Of a stretch of 12,294 bases of DNA, positions 1 to 7,002 are shown piece by piece. Origin of the DNA: an uncultured Porphyromonadaceae bacterium. GTDB lineage: Bacteria; Bacteroidota; Bacteroidia; Bacteroidales; Muribaculaceae. Both the position numbers and the translations under genes were made by a program. Location of the stretch: the NCBI GenBank assembly GCA_947166165.1, contig CAMVDK010000074.1, forward strand, positions 1 to 12,294, read 5' to 3'. Position 1 is the stretch's first letter. Each line of letters starts with the position of its first letter. The notes below the pieces were generated by a model that made no database searches, was not told the origin of the DNA, and saw only the letters and a list, made by a program, of their open reading frames with translations.

Positions 1-1381
1 CGGGTGTGTCGCGGGCCTCGGTGTCGGCCAGGGCGAAGAGGAGGTCGGCGCCGCCGTTGCGTGCCACCATGCGCTGCTCGTTGTCCATGAGCGGCGTGGC
101 TCCCGATTGCGAGGCCCAGTAGCGGCAGGCCGGCACGGCGTCGACCTGGATGCCGTGCTCGGGCGACGGGCCGGTGAAGTAGTACATCACCTTGGGCCGC
201 TCCACCTGGCTCATGAGCGCGGTGAACCACTGCATGTCGGCGCTTCGCGGGTCGCGCTTGTAGAACAGGGCCTCGCCGTTGCGGTACACGTTGATGCCCA
301 CGGTGAGCGCCAGCACGGCGATGAATCCCGTCAGCAGCGCCGCCTTCGAGGTCAGTGCCGCCTGCCATCGCGGCTGGTCATGCAGCTGGCGGCAGAGGGC
401 GATGAGGGCGTAGACGGGCAGCGCCAGGCACATGCCGTAGTGGAATGTCCATGTGGCATGCACCATCGACAGCGCCACCACCGCAGCCACCACCGTGAGG
501 GGCAGCAGCCGGTGGCGCAACGGCAGCGTCAGCATGGCCACCCCGCCCAGAGCCGCCGCACCAATCACGGGGGCCAGCGAGCGCCAGTAGCGCAGCAGGT
601 GCCGCAGCGAGCCGCCGAGCGACGTCTGCGAGTCGCTCACCACGGTGAATGTGTTCACGAAATATTCACGCACGAAGTCGTCGAAGTTGCCTGCGATGAG
701 CATCCACATCACAAACGGGGCCAGCACCAGCGCCGCCCCGGCCGCCATGAGCGCCACCACACGCACCACACCCGCCTGGCGGCGCCAGGCTTCGACGGCC
801 ACAAACGCGGCCAGCACCGCGAACAGCGGAGTGATGTTGTACTTGATCAGCAGCGTGGCGGCCGCACAGGCCCCAACGGTCAGCGCGGTGCGCCGCCAGT
901 GGTGGCCCTGCCCCTCGAGCAGGGCGGTGACCTCGGCCAGCGCCACCACTACGAGCATCATGTTGTAGTCCTCGCAGCGCACCTCGTAGTGCACCCACGG
1001 GAAAAAGAGCACCGGCGTCATGGCCACCGTCGCCATCAAGGCCCAGCGGCGGCTGTGCAGATAGGTGAGCGCAATGCGGTAGAGGCCCGCATAGGTGGCG
1101 GCATACACCAGGCAGCTGAGCCAGAACACGCCCGTGTAGTCGTGGTGGCTGATCAGGTAGCCCAGGCCGTAGACGAGCCAGAGCAGCGGCCCCTTGCTGT
1201 CGGTGAAGTCGTCGTAAGGCACCAGTCCGCGCATCCACGACTCACCGCACATGAAAAACCACGCCGAGTCGCCGTGGCACCACAGGTCGTGAGTGTAGGA
1301 GTCGGGCGACACGGCGAAGAGCGCCAGTGTGGCAAGCAGCAGGAAGAACCCCCACAGCTTGAGGCTGATTGATTCAGTCAT
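1..1381 (-). CDS. Polytopic membrane glycosyltransferase, GT-C / PMT-like (3' end beyond window)
   Basis: The frame is open from an ATG at 1381 to the left edge, 460 codons without a stop, so the C-terminus is missing. The protein begins MTESISLKLWGFFLLL and shows about ten hydrophobic segments, the first at residues 7-25. The first outer loop holds Asp38 (HGDSAW), Tyr56-Asp57-Asp58 and DSKGP at 61-65. This layout of an acidic residue after the first membrane helix, then an aromatic/acidic patch and a K-G-P, resembles the ArnT/PMT_2 group of lipid-phosphate-sugar-dependent GT-C transferases, which move a sugar from an undecaprenyl-phosphate carrier onto a lipid or protein outside the cytoplasm. 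Donor and acceptor cannot be read here. The start overlaps the end of the 82-residue gene by 8 bp, suggesting translational coupling. The alternative is a non-catalytic polytopic protein of unknown role. The reading frame is certain, the function less so. Confidence 0.75.
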   Translation of the reverse strand, partial: MTESISLKLWGFFLLLATLALFAVSPDSYTHDLWCHGDSAWFFMCGESWMRGLVPYDDFTDSKGPLLWLVYGLGYLISHHDYTGVFWLSCLVYAATYAGLYRIALTYLHSRRWALMATVAMTPVLFFPWVHYEVRCEDYNMMLVVVALAEVTALLEGQGHHWRRTALTVGACAAATLLIKYNITPLFAVLAAFVAVEAWRRQAGVVRVVALMAAGAALVLAPFVMWMLIAGNFDDFVREYFVNTFTVVSDSQTSLGGSLRHLLRYWRSLAPVIGAAALGGVAMLTLPLRHRLLPLTVVAAVVALSMVHATWTFHYGMCLALPVYALIALCRQLHDQPRWQAALTSKAALLTGFIAVLALTVGINVYRNGEALFYKRDPRSADMQWFTALMSQVERPKVMYYFTGPSPEHGIQVDAVPACRYWASQSGATPLMDNEQRMVARNGGADLLFALADTEARDTP

Positions 1382-1622
1382 GCTGCAGCAGTTCCAGGGC
1401 CATGTCGAGAATCTTGGGGTCGTCGAGCGACACATAGCCGCCGTCGGGACCCGGCTCGATGTGGATGCCCATGTTGGTGCCCTGGTCGTAGTTAGTGCCG
1501 CCAAAGTAGTTGCGCACCGAGGCCACCGGCAGGTTCAGCCGGTCGGCAATCTGGTGAATCGACCCTTCGGGCAATTGGTTCTTGATGCGGCGGAGTTCGT
1601 TGAATGTGATGATGCGTGACAT
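1374..1622 (-). CDS. Small conserved DNA-binding-like protein (82 aa)
   Basis: An 82-residue soluble protein with no signal peptide or membrane segment. Residues about 19-42 (EGSIHQIADRLNLPVASVRNYFGG) read like a helix-turn-helix: a helix with IADRL, a turn at NLPV, and a recognition-like helix ASVRNYF. The second half is rich in glycine and proline (HIEPGPDGGYVSLDDP) and ends in a short helix. I recall similar short HTH-like proteins in Bacteroidales genomes but cannot assign a named family. It lies 57 bp after the PAP2 gene and its stop overlaps the glycosyltransferase start by 8 bp, so it is probably co-transcribed. A role in regulating neighbouring envelope genes is only inference. The start at 1622 is the only plausible ATG; no Shine-Dalgarno is evident. 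Confidence 0.8.
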   Translation of the reverse strand: MSRIITFNELRRIKNQLPEGSIHQIADRLNLPVASVRNYFGGTNYDQGTNMGIHIEPGPDGGYVSLDDPKILDMALELLQHD

Positions 1623-1679
1623 GATTGTGGGGATGTTTGATGGTTGGAAGGTGGATTGATAGTTGATGATTGGTTGCCT

Positions 1680-2351
1680 CTAGAGCACACTCGGCATGCA
1701 TAGCGCCATGATGGCGATGACGATGATGGTGACCATCACCTCTTGCGCGATGAGGGTGCCGTCGGCTTCGGCAAACACGCGGCCGTCGGTGTGCATCCAC
1801 CGGCGCTGGGCGTAGTGCCAAAGCTTGTAGACGAGCCATCCCGCCAGCAGTCCCACCACCATGCCGCCCACGATGTCGCCAGGGTAATGCACGCCCATGT
1901 ACATGCGGCTGTAGCACTGCACCGCAGCCCACGCCATGAGCGCCCACAGCGCGCGGCGGCTACGCATCGTCAGGCCTACGACCATCGCCACCCCGAAACT
2001 GTTGGCCGCATGGCTCGACACAAAGCCGAACCGACCGCCGGTGTAGCCCTTCACCAGGTGCACCATGCCTGCCAGCTCTGGCTCGTGCGTGGGCCGCAGA
2101 CGCTCCACGGCATGCTTGATCAGGCCCGAGGCCACTTGGTCGGCAAGGAGCACCGTCAGTGCCACGGCGGCGATGGCCACCGCCGCTTGGCGCCAGCCTT
2201 TGTTGCGCAAGGCCAGCAGAAAGGCAATCAGAATCAGCACCCACGACAGGCGGCTCGATGTGAGCCACATCGACTGGTCGAGGTAGCTGGTGTGGAGGCC
2301 GTTCACAGCCAGCAGCAGTTCGCGGTCGAGGTGGTCAAGATAGGTGATCAT
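1680..2351 (-). CDS. PAP2-superfamily membrane phosphatase
   Basis: A 223-residue integral membrane protein with the three phosphatase motifs of the PAP2 (type 2 phosphatidic acid phosphatase) family: K79-x6-R86-P87, then S112-S113-H114 and S148-R149-x5-H155-x3-D159. His114 and His155 match the catalytic histidines and the Arg/Lys residues bind phosphate. Motif 2 reads SSH rather than the textbook PSGH, a variant I believe is common in Bacteroidota. Hydrophobic segments lie at about 36-48, 56-74, 119-129, 134-147 and 160-176. After a polar stretch (residues 180-205) a last hydrophobic segment, about 206-220, ends the protein, so it is somewhat longer than a minimal PAP2 enzyme. Likely substrates are undecaprenyl pyrophosphate, phosphatidylglycerol phosphate or lipid A phosphate; the sequence does not decide. 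It starts 42 bp after the batE stop with no promoter visible between, so it may ride on the bat transcript. Confidence 0.92.
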   Translation of the reverse strand: MITYLDHLDRELLLAVNGLHTSYLDQSMWLTSSRLSWVLILIAFLLALRNKGWRQAAVAIAAVALTVLLADQVASGLIKHAVERLRPTHEPELAGMVHLVKGYTGGRFGFVSSHAANSFGVAMVVGLTMRSRRALWALMAWAAVQCYSRMYMGVHYPGDIVGGMVVGLLAGWLVYKLWHYAQRRWMHTDGRVFAEADGTLIAQEVMVTIIVIAIMALCMPSVL

Positions 2352-2393
2352 CGGTTTGGGGTTTTCGGTTTGGCGGTGCGGATGAACGGTGTG

Positions 2394-3191
2394 TCAGATG
2401 ATTTCGATGTCGGCGGCGTTGATCCAGGCTTGTCGGCCGTCGGGGGTGGTGGCGTGCAGCCACAGGTTCTGGCCCACGCGCACCGAGTCGCCGAGCGCCA
2501 CTTTGCGCCCCTGCGGCAGTTCGAAGGCCACTTCGCTGGGGCCCGGCGTGCGCGGCGATGTGCCCAGCGTGGCTTTCTGGGCCATCACGATGCCGGTGTC
2601 GTGGCGCGTGGCACGGTGGTGGGTCACGAAGGCCCCCACGTTGGCCAGAATGGTGGCCGCGAGCAGCACGATGGCCCCGAAGAAGCCCACCTTGCGCAGC
2701 AGCACGCGGTGGGCAAACACATAGAGCGCCACGGCCAGCAGCAGTGCCAGGAAACTGGTAATGGCCAGCACGGCCCAGGTGTTCGACGCGAAGCAGCTCA
2801 CCGCCTGGTCGGCCCAGATGCCCAGTATCGACGTGCCCGACTCGTCGGGCAGGCCGGCCTTCTGGCGCACGAAGCTGAGGTTGTTGCGGGCGTCGCTGTT
2901 GCCGGGGTCGAGCAGCAGGGCGCGCTCGTAGCTCACGATGGCGTGGCCCGTGTCCTTGAGCCGGTAGTAGGTGTCGCCGATGTTCACCAGCAGCGCGGCC
3001 GATGTGCCTTCCTGCTGCTCGGCCTGCTGATAGAGCTTCAGCGCTTCGGTGTAGAGTTCCTGGTCGTAGGCCTTGGCGGCGCGGTCGGTGAGTGCGCTGG
3101 CGCTCATCGTGGCGAAGGCGAGCAGGCATAGCAGCACGCTTGCCCAGCGCAGGCAGTTTTCGTTCATAGGCGATGACTTGATGGGGTTCAT
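2394..3191 (-). CDS. batE: BatE, TPR and SH3-like membrane protein
   Basis: A 265-residue protein starting at the ATG at 3191, whose ATGA overlaps the batD stop; this is the usual coupling signal and the reason for choosing it. A second in-frame ATG at 3167 (MNENCLRW) would drop eight residues and also leave a good signal sequence. Order of parts: signal peptide ending near ...MSASA; tetratricopeptide repeats (AKAYDQELYTEALKLYQQAE, then NIGDTYYRLKDTGHAIVSYERALLLDP); a membrane segment (WAVLAITSFLALLLAVALYVF); a second membrane segment (GFFGAIVLLAATILANVGAFV); and a C-terminal SH3-like barrel (VALGDSVRVGQNLWLHATTPDGRQAWI). This matches the known layout of BatE in Bacteroidota. It probably acts as a periplasm-facing scaffold in the Bat complex. 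Position after batD supports the name. The frame stays open further upstream inside batD, but that extension is an out-of-frame shadow of batD. Confidence 0.92.
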   Translation of the reverse strand: MNPIKSSPMNENCLRWASVLLCLLAFATMSASALTDRAAKAYDQELYTEALKLYQQAEQQEGTSAALLVNIGDTYYRLKDTGHAIVSYERALLLDPGNSDARNNLSFVRQKAGLPDESGTSILGIWADQAVSCFASNTWAVLAITSFLALLLAVALYVFAHRVLLRKVGFFGAIVLLAATILANVGAFVTHHRATRHDTGIVMAQKATLGTSPRTPGPSEVAFELPQGRKVALGDSVRVGQNLWLHATTPDGRQAWINAADIEII

Positions 3192-5014
3192 GATGCAGCG
3201 GTTTTGGCTCGTTTCACACTCTCGAGGCTGTCGATCACACCGGCGGCCTCGTCCCACACCTGGCGCAGGTCTTGCTCGGCCAGCTCGGGGGCGTATTGCG
3301 CAAACTCGCACTTGTCGAGCAGCGCCATGGTGCGCTCGCGCAGCGGCGCGTCGACGCCGTAGGTCTCCAGCTCGGCCTGTATGTTGTCCTTGCTCAGCTC
3401 CGACACGGGAATAGAGAGCTTGTCGCTCAGGTAGCCCCAAAGCGAGCTGAGCGTCTCGGCGTAGAAGCCGTCGCGGTTGCCCTGCTCCATGAAGCGCCGC
3501 GCCTGCTTGAGCCGTCGCTGGGCCACCTTGCTGGCTCGCTTGGTGCGCATGCGCGTCACGTCGGCGCGTTCGCGTAGCTGCTTGCGGTAGTAGAGCAGCA
3601 CGCCGCACAGTGCCAGCAGCGGCACGGCGTACCACAGCCAGTAGGTCCAACGGTCCACCATGTAGTTGCGCTCCTTGCTCAGCCCCAGGTCGCCACGGGC
3701 TATGGGGCGGATGTCCATGTTCTGGATGCGGTAGTGGTTCGACGGTGCCCCCTCGCCCTTGGCCACGTTGATGGAGCGGCCGGGAATCTGTAGCGTCTCG
3801 TAGCGTTCGGTTTCGGGGTCGAAATAGGTGAACTCGCCCGCGGGAATCTCGAATCGGCCCGCAAACTGCGGGATGAACGGGTAGTCGATGGTCATCGTGC
3901 CGGTCATGTCGGTGCCGGTGGTCTTGGCGTCGGCAGTGGTCTTGGGGTCGTAGACGTCCATCTCCTTGGGCAACTGCAACTCGGGTGCTTTGACATACTT
4001 GATGTTGCCCGTGCCGCTGATGATGTAACTGTAGGTGGCGGCGGCGTAGGTCTTGAGTTGTTCGGGCTTGAGTGCCGTGCGCACGCTGAACTTGCCCACC
4101 GCGCCGGTGAACGAGGCCGGACGGGGCTCGGGCAGCGGCAGAATGTTGACCGTGGCCGTGTTCGACTGCACCTTCAGGCTCTTCTCGACGGGCTGCTGCA
4201 GCGTGCCGAACACGGTTCGGTATTGCTCATACTGCACCACGTTCACGTCGTAGTTGCCCGAGGTGATGGTGAGCTTGCCCGACTGCTGCGGATAGAGCAG
4301 GCACTTCTTGAGGATGGCCACCATGTATTGCTGGCCGTTGACGGTCTCCACATTGTTCAGGCTGGGCTGCATGGGTATCTCCTCGATGAGGAATCCGTCG
4401 AACGACGGCTGCTGCGTGGGCATGAACTGCGACACCTGATACTTGGTGTAGAGCTTGATGGTGCACACCACTGCCTGCTGCTCGAACACGCGCGGCTTCG
4501 ACATCTCGATGCGCACGAAGATGTCGTTGCCCGTCACGGCACGCTCGGCGCTCTGCGTGCTGGGGTCGTTGTACTGCACCCCGCCTCGGCGCTGCGGGTA
4601 GTCGTCCTCGTCGCGCTGCTGGCTGCCGCCGGCCACCACCTCGATGGTCACTGGATTGGTGTGCATCGTGTGGCCGTTGACCACGATGCTCGCCGCGCCG
4701 ATGTGCAGCCGGCCGGTCTGATTGGCCTTGTAGAGCATCGTGTATTGTTCCGACGACGAGCTGCTCGTCTTGCCGTTCACCCACGACGAGCTGTAGCTTG
4801 TCGATTTGCCGGGACCATAGATTTTGGTGGCGCCGGCCACTTCGGGCGGGGTGAAATTGCTGCCCTCGCCGTTGCGCAGCACGAAAGTGACGTTGAATTT
4901 GTTGCCGGCCACCACTTGTCGCGGAGCCTGCACGGTGAACGTCGGTGCTGCTTTCGCCGCCATGGCTAGCACGGCCAGCGCCAGGGTGAGGAATATAGGC
5001 TTGATGTTGAACAT
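3188..5014 (-). CDS. batD: BatD, envelope protein of the Bat system
   Basis: A 608-residue protein of the BatD family. The ATG at 5014 is preferred; a GTG nine bases upstream (5023) is in frame and would add three residues. A signal peptide covers residues 1-23 (MFNIKPIFLTLALAVLAMAAKA). A long extracytoplasmic region follows, made of beta-rich modules, beginning with FTVQAPRQVVAGNKFNVTFVL and including a low-complexity Ser stretch near 75-89. One membrane helix lies at about 457-476 (TYWLWYAVPLLALCGVLLYY). The inner part is very basic at first (RTKRASKVAQRRLKQARR) and then helical to the end. That is the normal BatD plan: a large outer domain with a single C-proximal anchor and a cytoplasmic helical tail. 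It lies 52 bp after batC and overlaps batE through ATGA. The family is tied to oxygen tolerance in Bacteroides, but its biochemical activity is unknown. Confidence 0.93.
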   Translation of the reverse strand: MFNIKPIFLTLALAVLAMAAKAAPTFTVQAPRQVVAGNKFNVTFVLRNGEGSNFTPPEVAGATKIYGPGKSTSYSSSWVNGKTSSSSSEQYTMLYKANQTGRLHIGAASIVVNGHTMHTNPVTIEVVAGGSQQRDEDDYPQRRGGVQYNDPSTQSAERAVTGNDIFVRIEMSKPRVFEQQAVVCTIKLYTKYQVSQFMPTQQPSFDGFLIEEIPMQPSLNNVETVNGQQYMVAILKKCLLYPQQSGKLTITSGNYDVNVVQYEQYRTVFGTLQQPVEKSLKVQSNTATVNILPLPEPRPASFTGAVGKFSVRTALKPEQLKTYAAATYSYIISGTGNIKYVKAPELQLPKEMDVYDPKTTADAKTTGTDMTGTMTIDYPFIPQFAGRFEIPAGEFTYFDPETERYETLQIPGRSINVAKGEGAPSNHYRIQNMDIRPIARGDLGLSKERNYMVDRWTYWLWYAVPLLALCGVLLYYRKQLRERADVTRMRTKRASKVAQRRLKQARRFMEQGNRDGFYAETLSSLWGYLSDKLSIPVSELSKDNIQAELETYGVDAPLRERTMALLDKCEFAQYAPELAEQDLRQVWDEAAGVIDSLESVKRAKTAAS

Positions 5015-5066
5015 TTGGTTCACGTGGGTTGGAGTTGAGAAATGTTGCGATGGTTGGGCGCGGGGT

Positions 5067-5933
5067 CTACCACTTGTGGTTGGTGCGCGCTCGTTCGCCT
5101 CGCCGCTGCTGTGCCTGCCGGGCCTTGACGCGCTGCTGGGTGTTGCGCTCCTGGTCCTGCATGGCCTTGAGCACCTGTTCGGCGTTCTGCTGGCTCATGC
5201 CGCGCTGGTTGGGCTGCTGGCCATTCTGCTGATTCTTGTCCTGGTTCTGCTTGTCTTGGTCCTGCTTGTCTTGATTTTGCTTGTCCTGGTTCTGTTTGTC
5301 CTGGTTCTGCTTGTCCTGGTTCTGTTTGTCTTGATTCTGTTTGTCTTGGTTCTGTTTGTCCTTGTCCTGCTTGTCCTTGTCTTGGTTCTGGTCTTTGTTC
5401 TGATTTTTGTTTTTGTCCTGCTTGTCTTGCTGCTGTTTTTTGAGCTGGGCCAGCCGCAGGTTGTCGCGCGCGTGGTCGTCGTCGGGGTTGCAGCGCAGGG
5501 CCTCTTTGTAGTGCTCGATGGCCTGCGCCCAGTTTTGCTGTGCGTAGGCGATGTTGCCCAGGTCGTAGGCCGCCTTGCCGCGCAGGTCGCGGTTGGGGCA
5601 ATGCTGCACCAGGTTGTCGAGCAGTGCCTGGGCCTCGCTCATGGGGTCGTCCTTGCCCTGCTGCTTGGCGGTGGCGCTGCCCTGGCGCATCAAGGCCGTG
5701 GCCAGGTTGAACTGTGCGATGGCCGACGTGGGAGCCTCCTGCAGGGCTTTGCGGTACTCGACCTCGGCCTCGGCATAGCGCTTGGCTTTGTAGAGTTTGT
5801 TGCCGCTGCGGATGTGGTTGCGCTCCTTTTTCACGGTGGGCATCTCATCGCTGGCTGGGGTGCTGGCCGCTGGAAGGGCGCTGAACAGCAGCACCAGCGC
5901 GAGTAGGAGAATTTTGAAATCAGGCGTTTTCAT
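5067..5933 (-). CDS. batC: BatC, TPR protein with KQNQD repeat tail
   Basis: A 288-residue secreted or membrane-tethered protein. A signal peptide covers about residues 1-26 (FKILLLALVLLFSALPAAS). Tetratricopeptide repeats follow: NKLYKAKRYAEAEVEYRKAL near 44-63, NLATALMRQG near 75-84, and AAYDLGNIAYAQQNWAQAIE near 120-139. From about residue 165 to 240 the chain becomes a very polar, positively and negatively mixed repeat of the five-residue unit KQNQD and variants. It ends in a glutamine/arginine-rich helix (QNAEQVLKAMQDQERNTQQ). TPR proteins of this operon are thought to hold the VWA proteins BatA and BatB together. The start at 5933 lies inside batB, giving a 14-bp overlap, so translation is coupled. 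The repeat tail is disordered by composition and is expected to vary in length between strains. Confidence 0.93.
   Translation of the reverse strand: MKTPDFKILLLALVLLFSALPAASTPASDEMPTVKKERNHIRSGNKLYKAKRYAEAEVEYRKALQEAPTSAIAQFNLATALMRQGSATAKQQGKDDPMSEAQALLDNLVQHCPNRDLRGKAAYDLGNIAYAQQNWAQAIEHYKEALRCNPDDDHARDNLRLAQLKKQQQDKQDKNKNQNKDQNQDKDKQDKDKQNQDKQNQDKQNQDKQNQDKQNQDKQNQDKQDQDKQNQDKNQQNGQQPNQRGMSQQNAEQVLKAMQDQERNTQQRVKARQAQQRRGERARTNHKW
5231..5435 (-). repeat. 15-bp coding repeat inside batC (KQNQD)
   Basis: Within batC a unit of 15 bases, plus-strand form close to TTGTCCTGGTTCTGC, recurs with small third-position changes for about 200 bp. Each unit encodes five residues, so gain or loss of a unit keeps the frame. 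The most regular part is about 5245-5365, and both flanks are degenerate copies. The opposite strand translates into an implausible run of Leu/Val only, which is the shadow of this repeat. Confidence 0.9.
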
Positions 5934-6963
5934 TGTTCTTGGTGAAGAAGTTGAACTGGTTGAGCCACGGATTCTTGCGTTCGAGCAGAATCATGAGGGC
6001 CAGCAGCACGAGCACGGCCATCCAGGCAAAGACGGGGAATTGCTCGTCGTGCTGCGAGTAGGCCACAGAGGCCAGGTCGGTCTTGGCCAGCTTGTCGAGG
6101 GCGTCGTTGAGGGTCTCGACGGCGTCGTTGGCGCTGCCGTTCACATAGATGCCATCGCCGGCGTCGGCAATCTGCTGCGCCATCTGCTCGTTCAGGTAGG
6201 TGGTCACCGGCTGGCCGCTGTCGTCGGTCAGGTAGCCGCCTTCGGGCATGGGGATGGGGGCGCCGTTGGCGCTGCCCACGCCCACCACATAGACTTGGAT
6301 GCCGTTTTTCTGCGCCCTCTGGGCCGCGCCCACGGCGTCGTCTTCGAAGTTCTCGCCGTCGGTGATCACGATGATGGCCTTTTGCGACTTCTTGCTCTGC
6401 GAGAACGACTCGCAGGCCATGTCGATGGCGGTGCCGATGGCGGTGCCCTGCGTGGGGGCCAGGCTGGTGCTGATGCCGTTCAGGAAGAGTTTCGCCGAGC
6501 TGGCGTCGCTGGTCATGGGCATCTGCATGTAGGCATTGCCGGCAAAGGCGATCAGGCCCACCTTGTCGCCATGCGAGCGGGCGATGATTTTCTCGAGGAT
6601 CATCTTGGCGCGTTGCAGGCGCGACACGTCCTGCGGGTTGTCGGTCGAGCTGGCGTTCATCGAGTTCGAAATGTCGATGGCCACCATCATCTCGATGCCG
6701 TGGATGGTGGTCGACGTGGGAGCCGCCCCGGCGCGGGGGCGCGCCAGCATCACCACCACGAGCGTCACCAGCAGCAGCTCAAGCGTCAGCCGCACCCAGG
6801 GCTTGTAGGCCGACACGTCGGGCATGAGTTCCTGCACGACTTCGGGCCGGCCGAAGCGCGCCAACTGGCGCTGACGCTTGCGGCGCGACAACCAGAACAA
6901 TGCCACTATCGCGGGCAGCAACAGCAGCAGGTAAAGATATTGGGGATTAGCAAAACCGAACAT
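5920..6963 (-). CDS. batB: BatB, membrane-anchored VWA-domain protein
   Basis: A 347-residue protein with two N-terminal membrane segments (about 8-25 and 57-74), then a von Willebrand factor A domain from about residue 90 to 290, and a C-terminal membrane segment near 313-332. The metal-ion-dependent adhesion site is complete: D97-x-S99-x-S101 (DISNS), Thr174 in GTAIG, and Asp202 in ITDGEN, so Mg2+-type binding is expected. Length and layout match BatB. The closing tail (ERKNPWLNQFNFF) is polar and would lie in the cytoplasm. The start codon sits four bases after a GGAG belonging to a 14-bp tandem repeat; its 3' end overlaps batC by 14 bp. BatA and BatB are paralogues and probably pair in one complex with BatC. 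Role in oxygen tolerance is known for the family, mechanism unknown. Confidence 0.94.
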   Translation of the reverse strand: MFGFANPQYLYLLLLLPAIVALFWLSRRKRQRQLARFGRPEVVQELMPDVSAYKPWVRLTLELLLVTLVVVMLARPRAGAAPTSTTIHGIEMMVAIDISNSMNASSTDNPQDVSRLQRAKMILEKIIARSHGDKVGLIAFAGNAYMQMPMTSDASSAKLFLNGISTSLAPTQGTAIGTAIDMACESFSQSKKSQKAIIVITDGENFEDDAVGAAQRAQKNGIQVYVVGVGSANGAPIPMPEGGYLTDDSGQPVTTYLNEQMAQQIADAGDGIYVNGSANDAVETLNDALDKLAKTDLASVAYSQHDEQFPVFAWMAVLVLLALMILLERKNPWLNQFNFFTKNNENA

Positions 6964-6965
6964 TG

Positions 6966-7002
6966 TTCTCCGTTTTCAGTTCTCCGTTTTCAGTTCTCCG
7001 TT
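6966..7002 (-). repeat. 14-bp tandem repeat carrying the batB ribosome-binding core
   Basis: Two full copies and a partial third of the unit TTCTCCGTTTTCAG (plus strand) fill the whole gap between the batA stop and the batB start. In the transcribed sense each copy contains ACGGAGAA, so GGAG recurs every 14 bases. The last GGAG, at 6968-6971, lies four bases from the batB ATG and is the likely ribosome-binding site. Confidence 0.85.

Noticed and set aside
107..1372. 421-codon plus-strand frame opposite the glycosyltransferase
   Set aside because: It is the antisense of a clear membrane protein gene, is rich in His, Arg and Gln with no recognisable domain, and arises from GC-biased codon use on the other strand.
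2065..2351. PAP2 motif 2 as SSH instead of PSGH, taken as a dead enzyme
   Set aside because: The catalytic histidine is kept, motifs 1 and 3 are complete, and the SSHAAN form appears normal for Bacteroidota PAP2 proteins.
1743..3131. 462-codon plus-strand frame opposite PAP2 and batE
   Set aside because: It crosses two well-supported genes and their gap, has shadow-type His/Arg/Gly composition, and no family motif.
3192..3650. Longer upstream start for batE (up to 3650)
   Set aside because: The extra 153 residues lie inside batD in another frame, are Arg/Ala-rich shadow sequence, and precede the obvious signal peptide.
4824..5906. 360-codon plus-strand frame with a long Leu/Val run that looks like membrane helices
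   Set aside because: The Leu/Val run is the antisense of the KQNQD repeat in batC; the rest is antisense of batC and batD.
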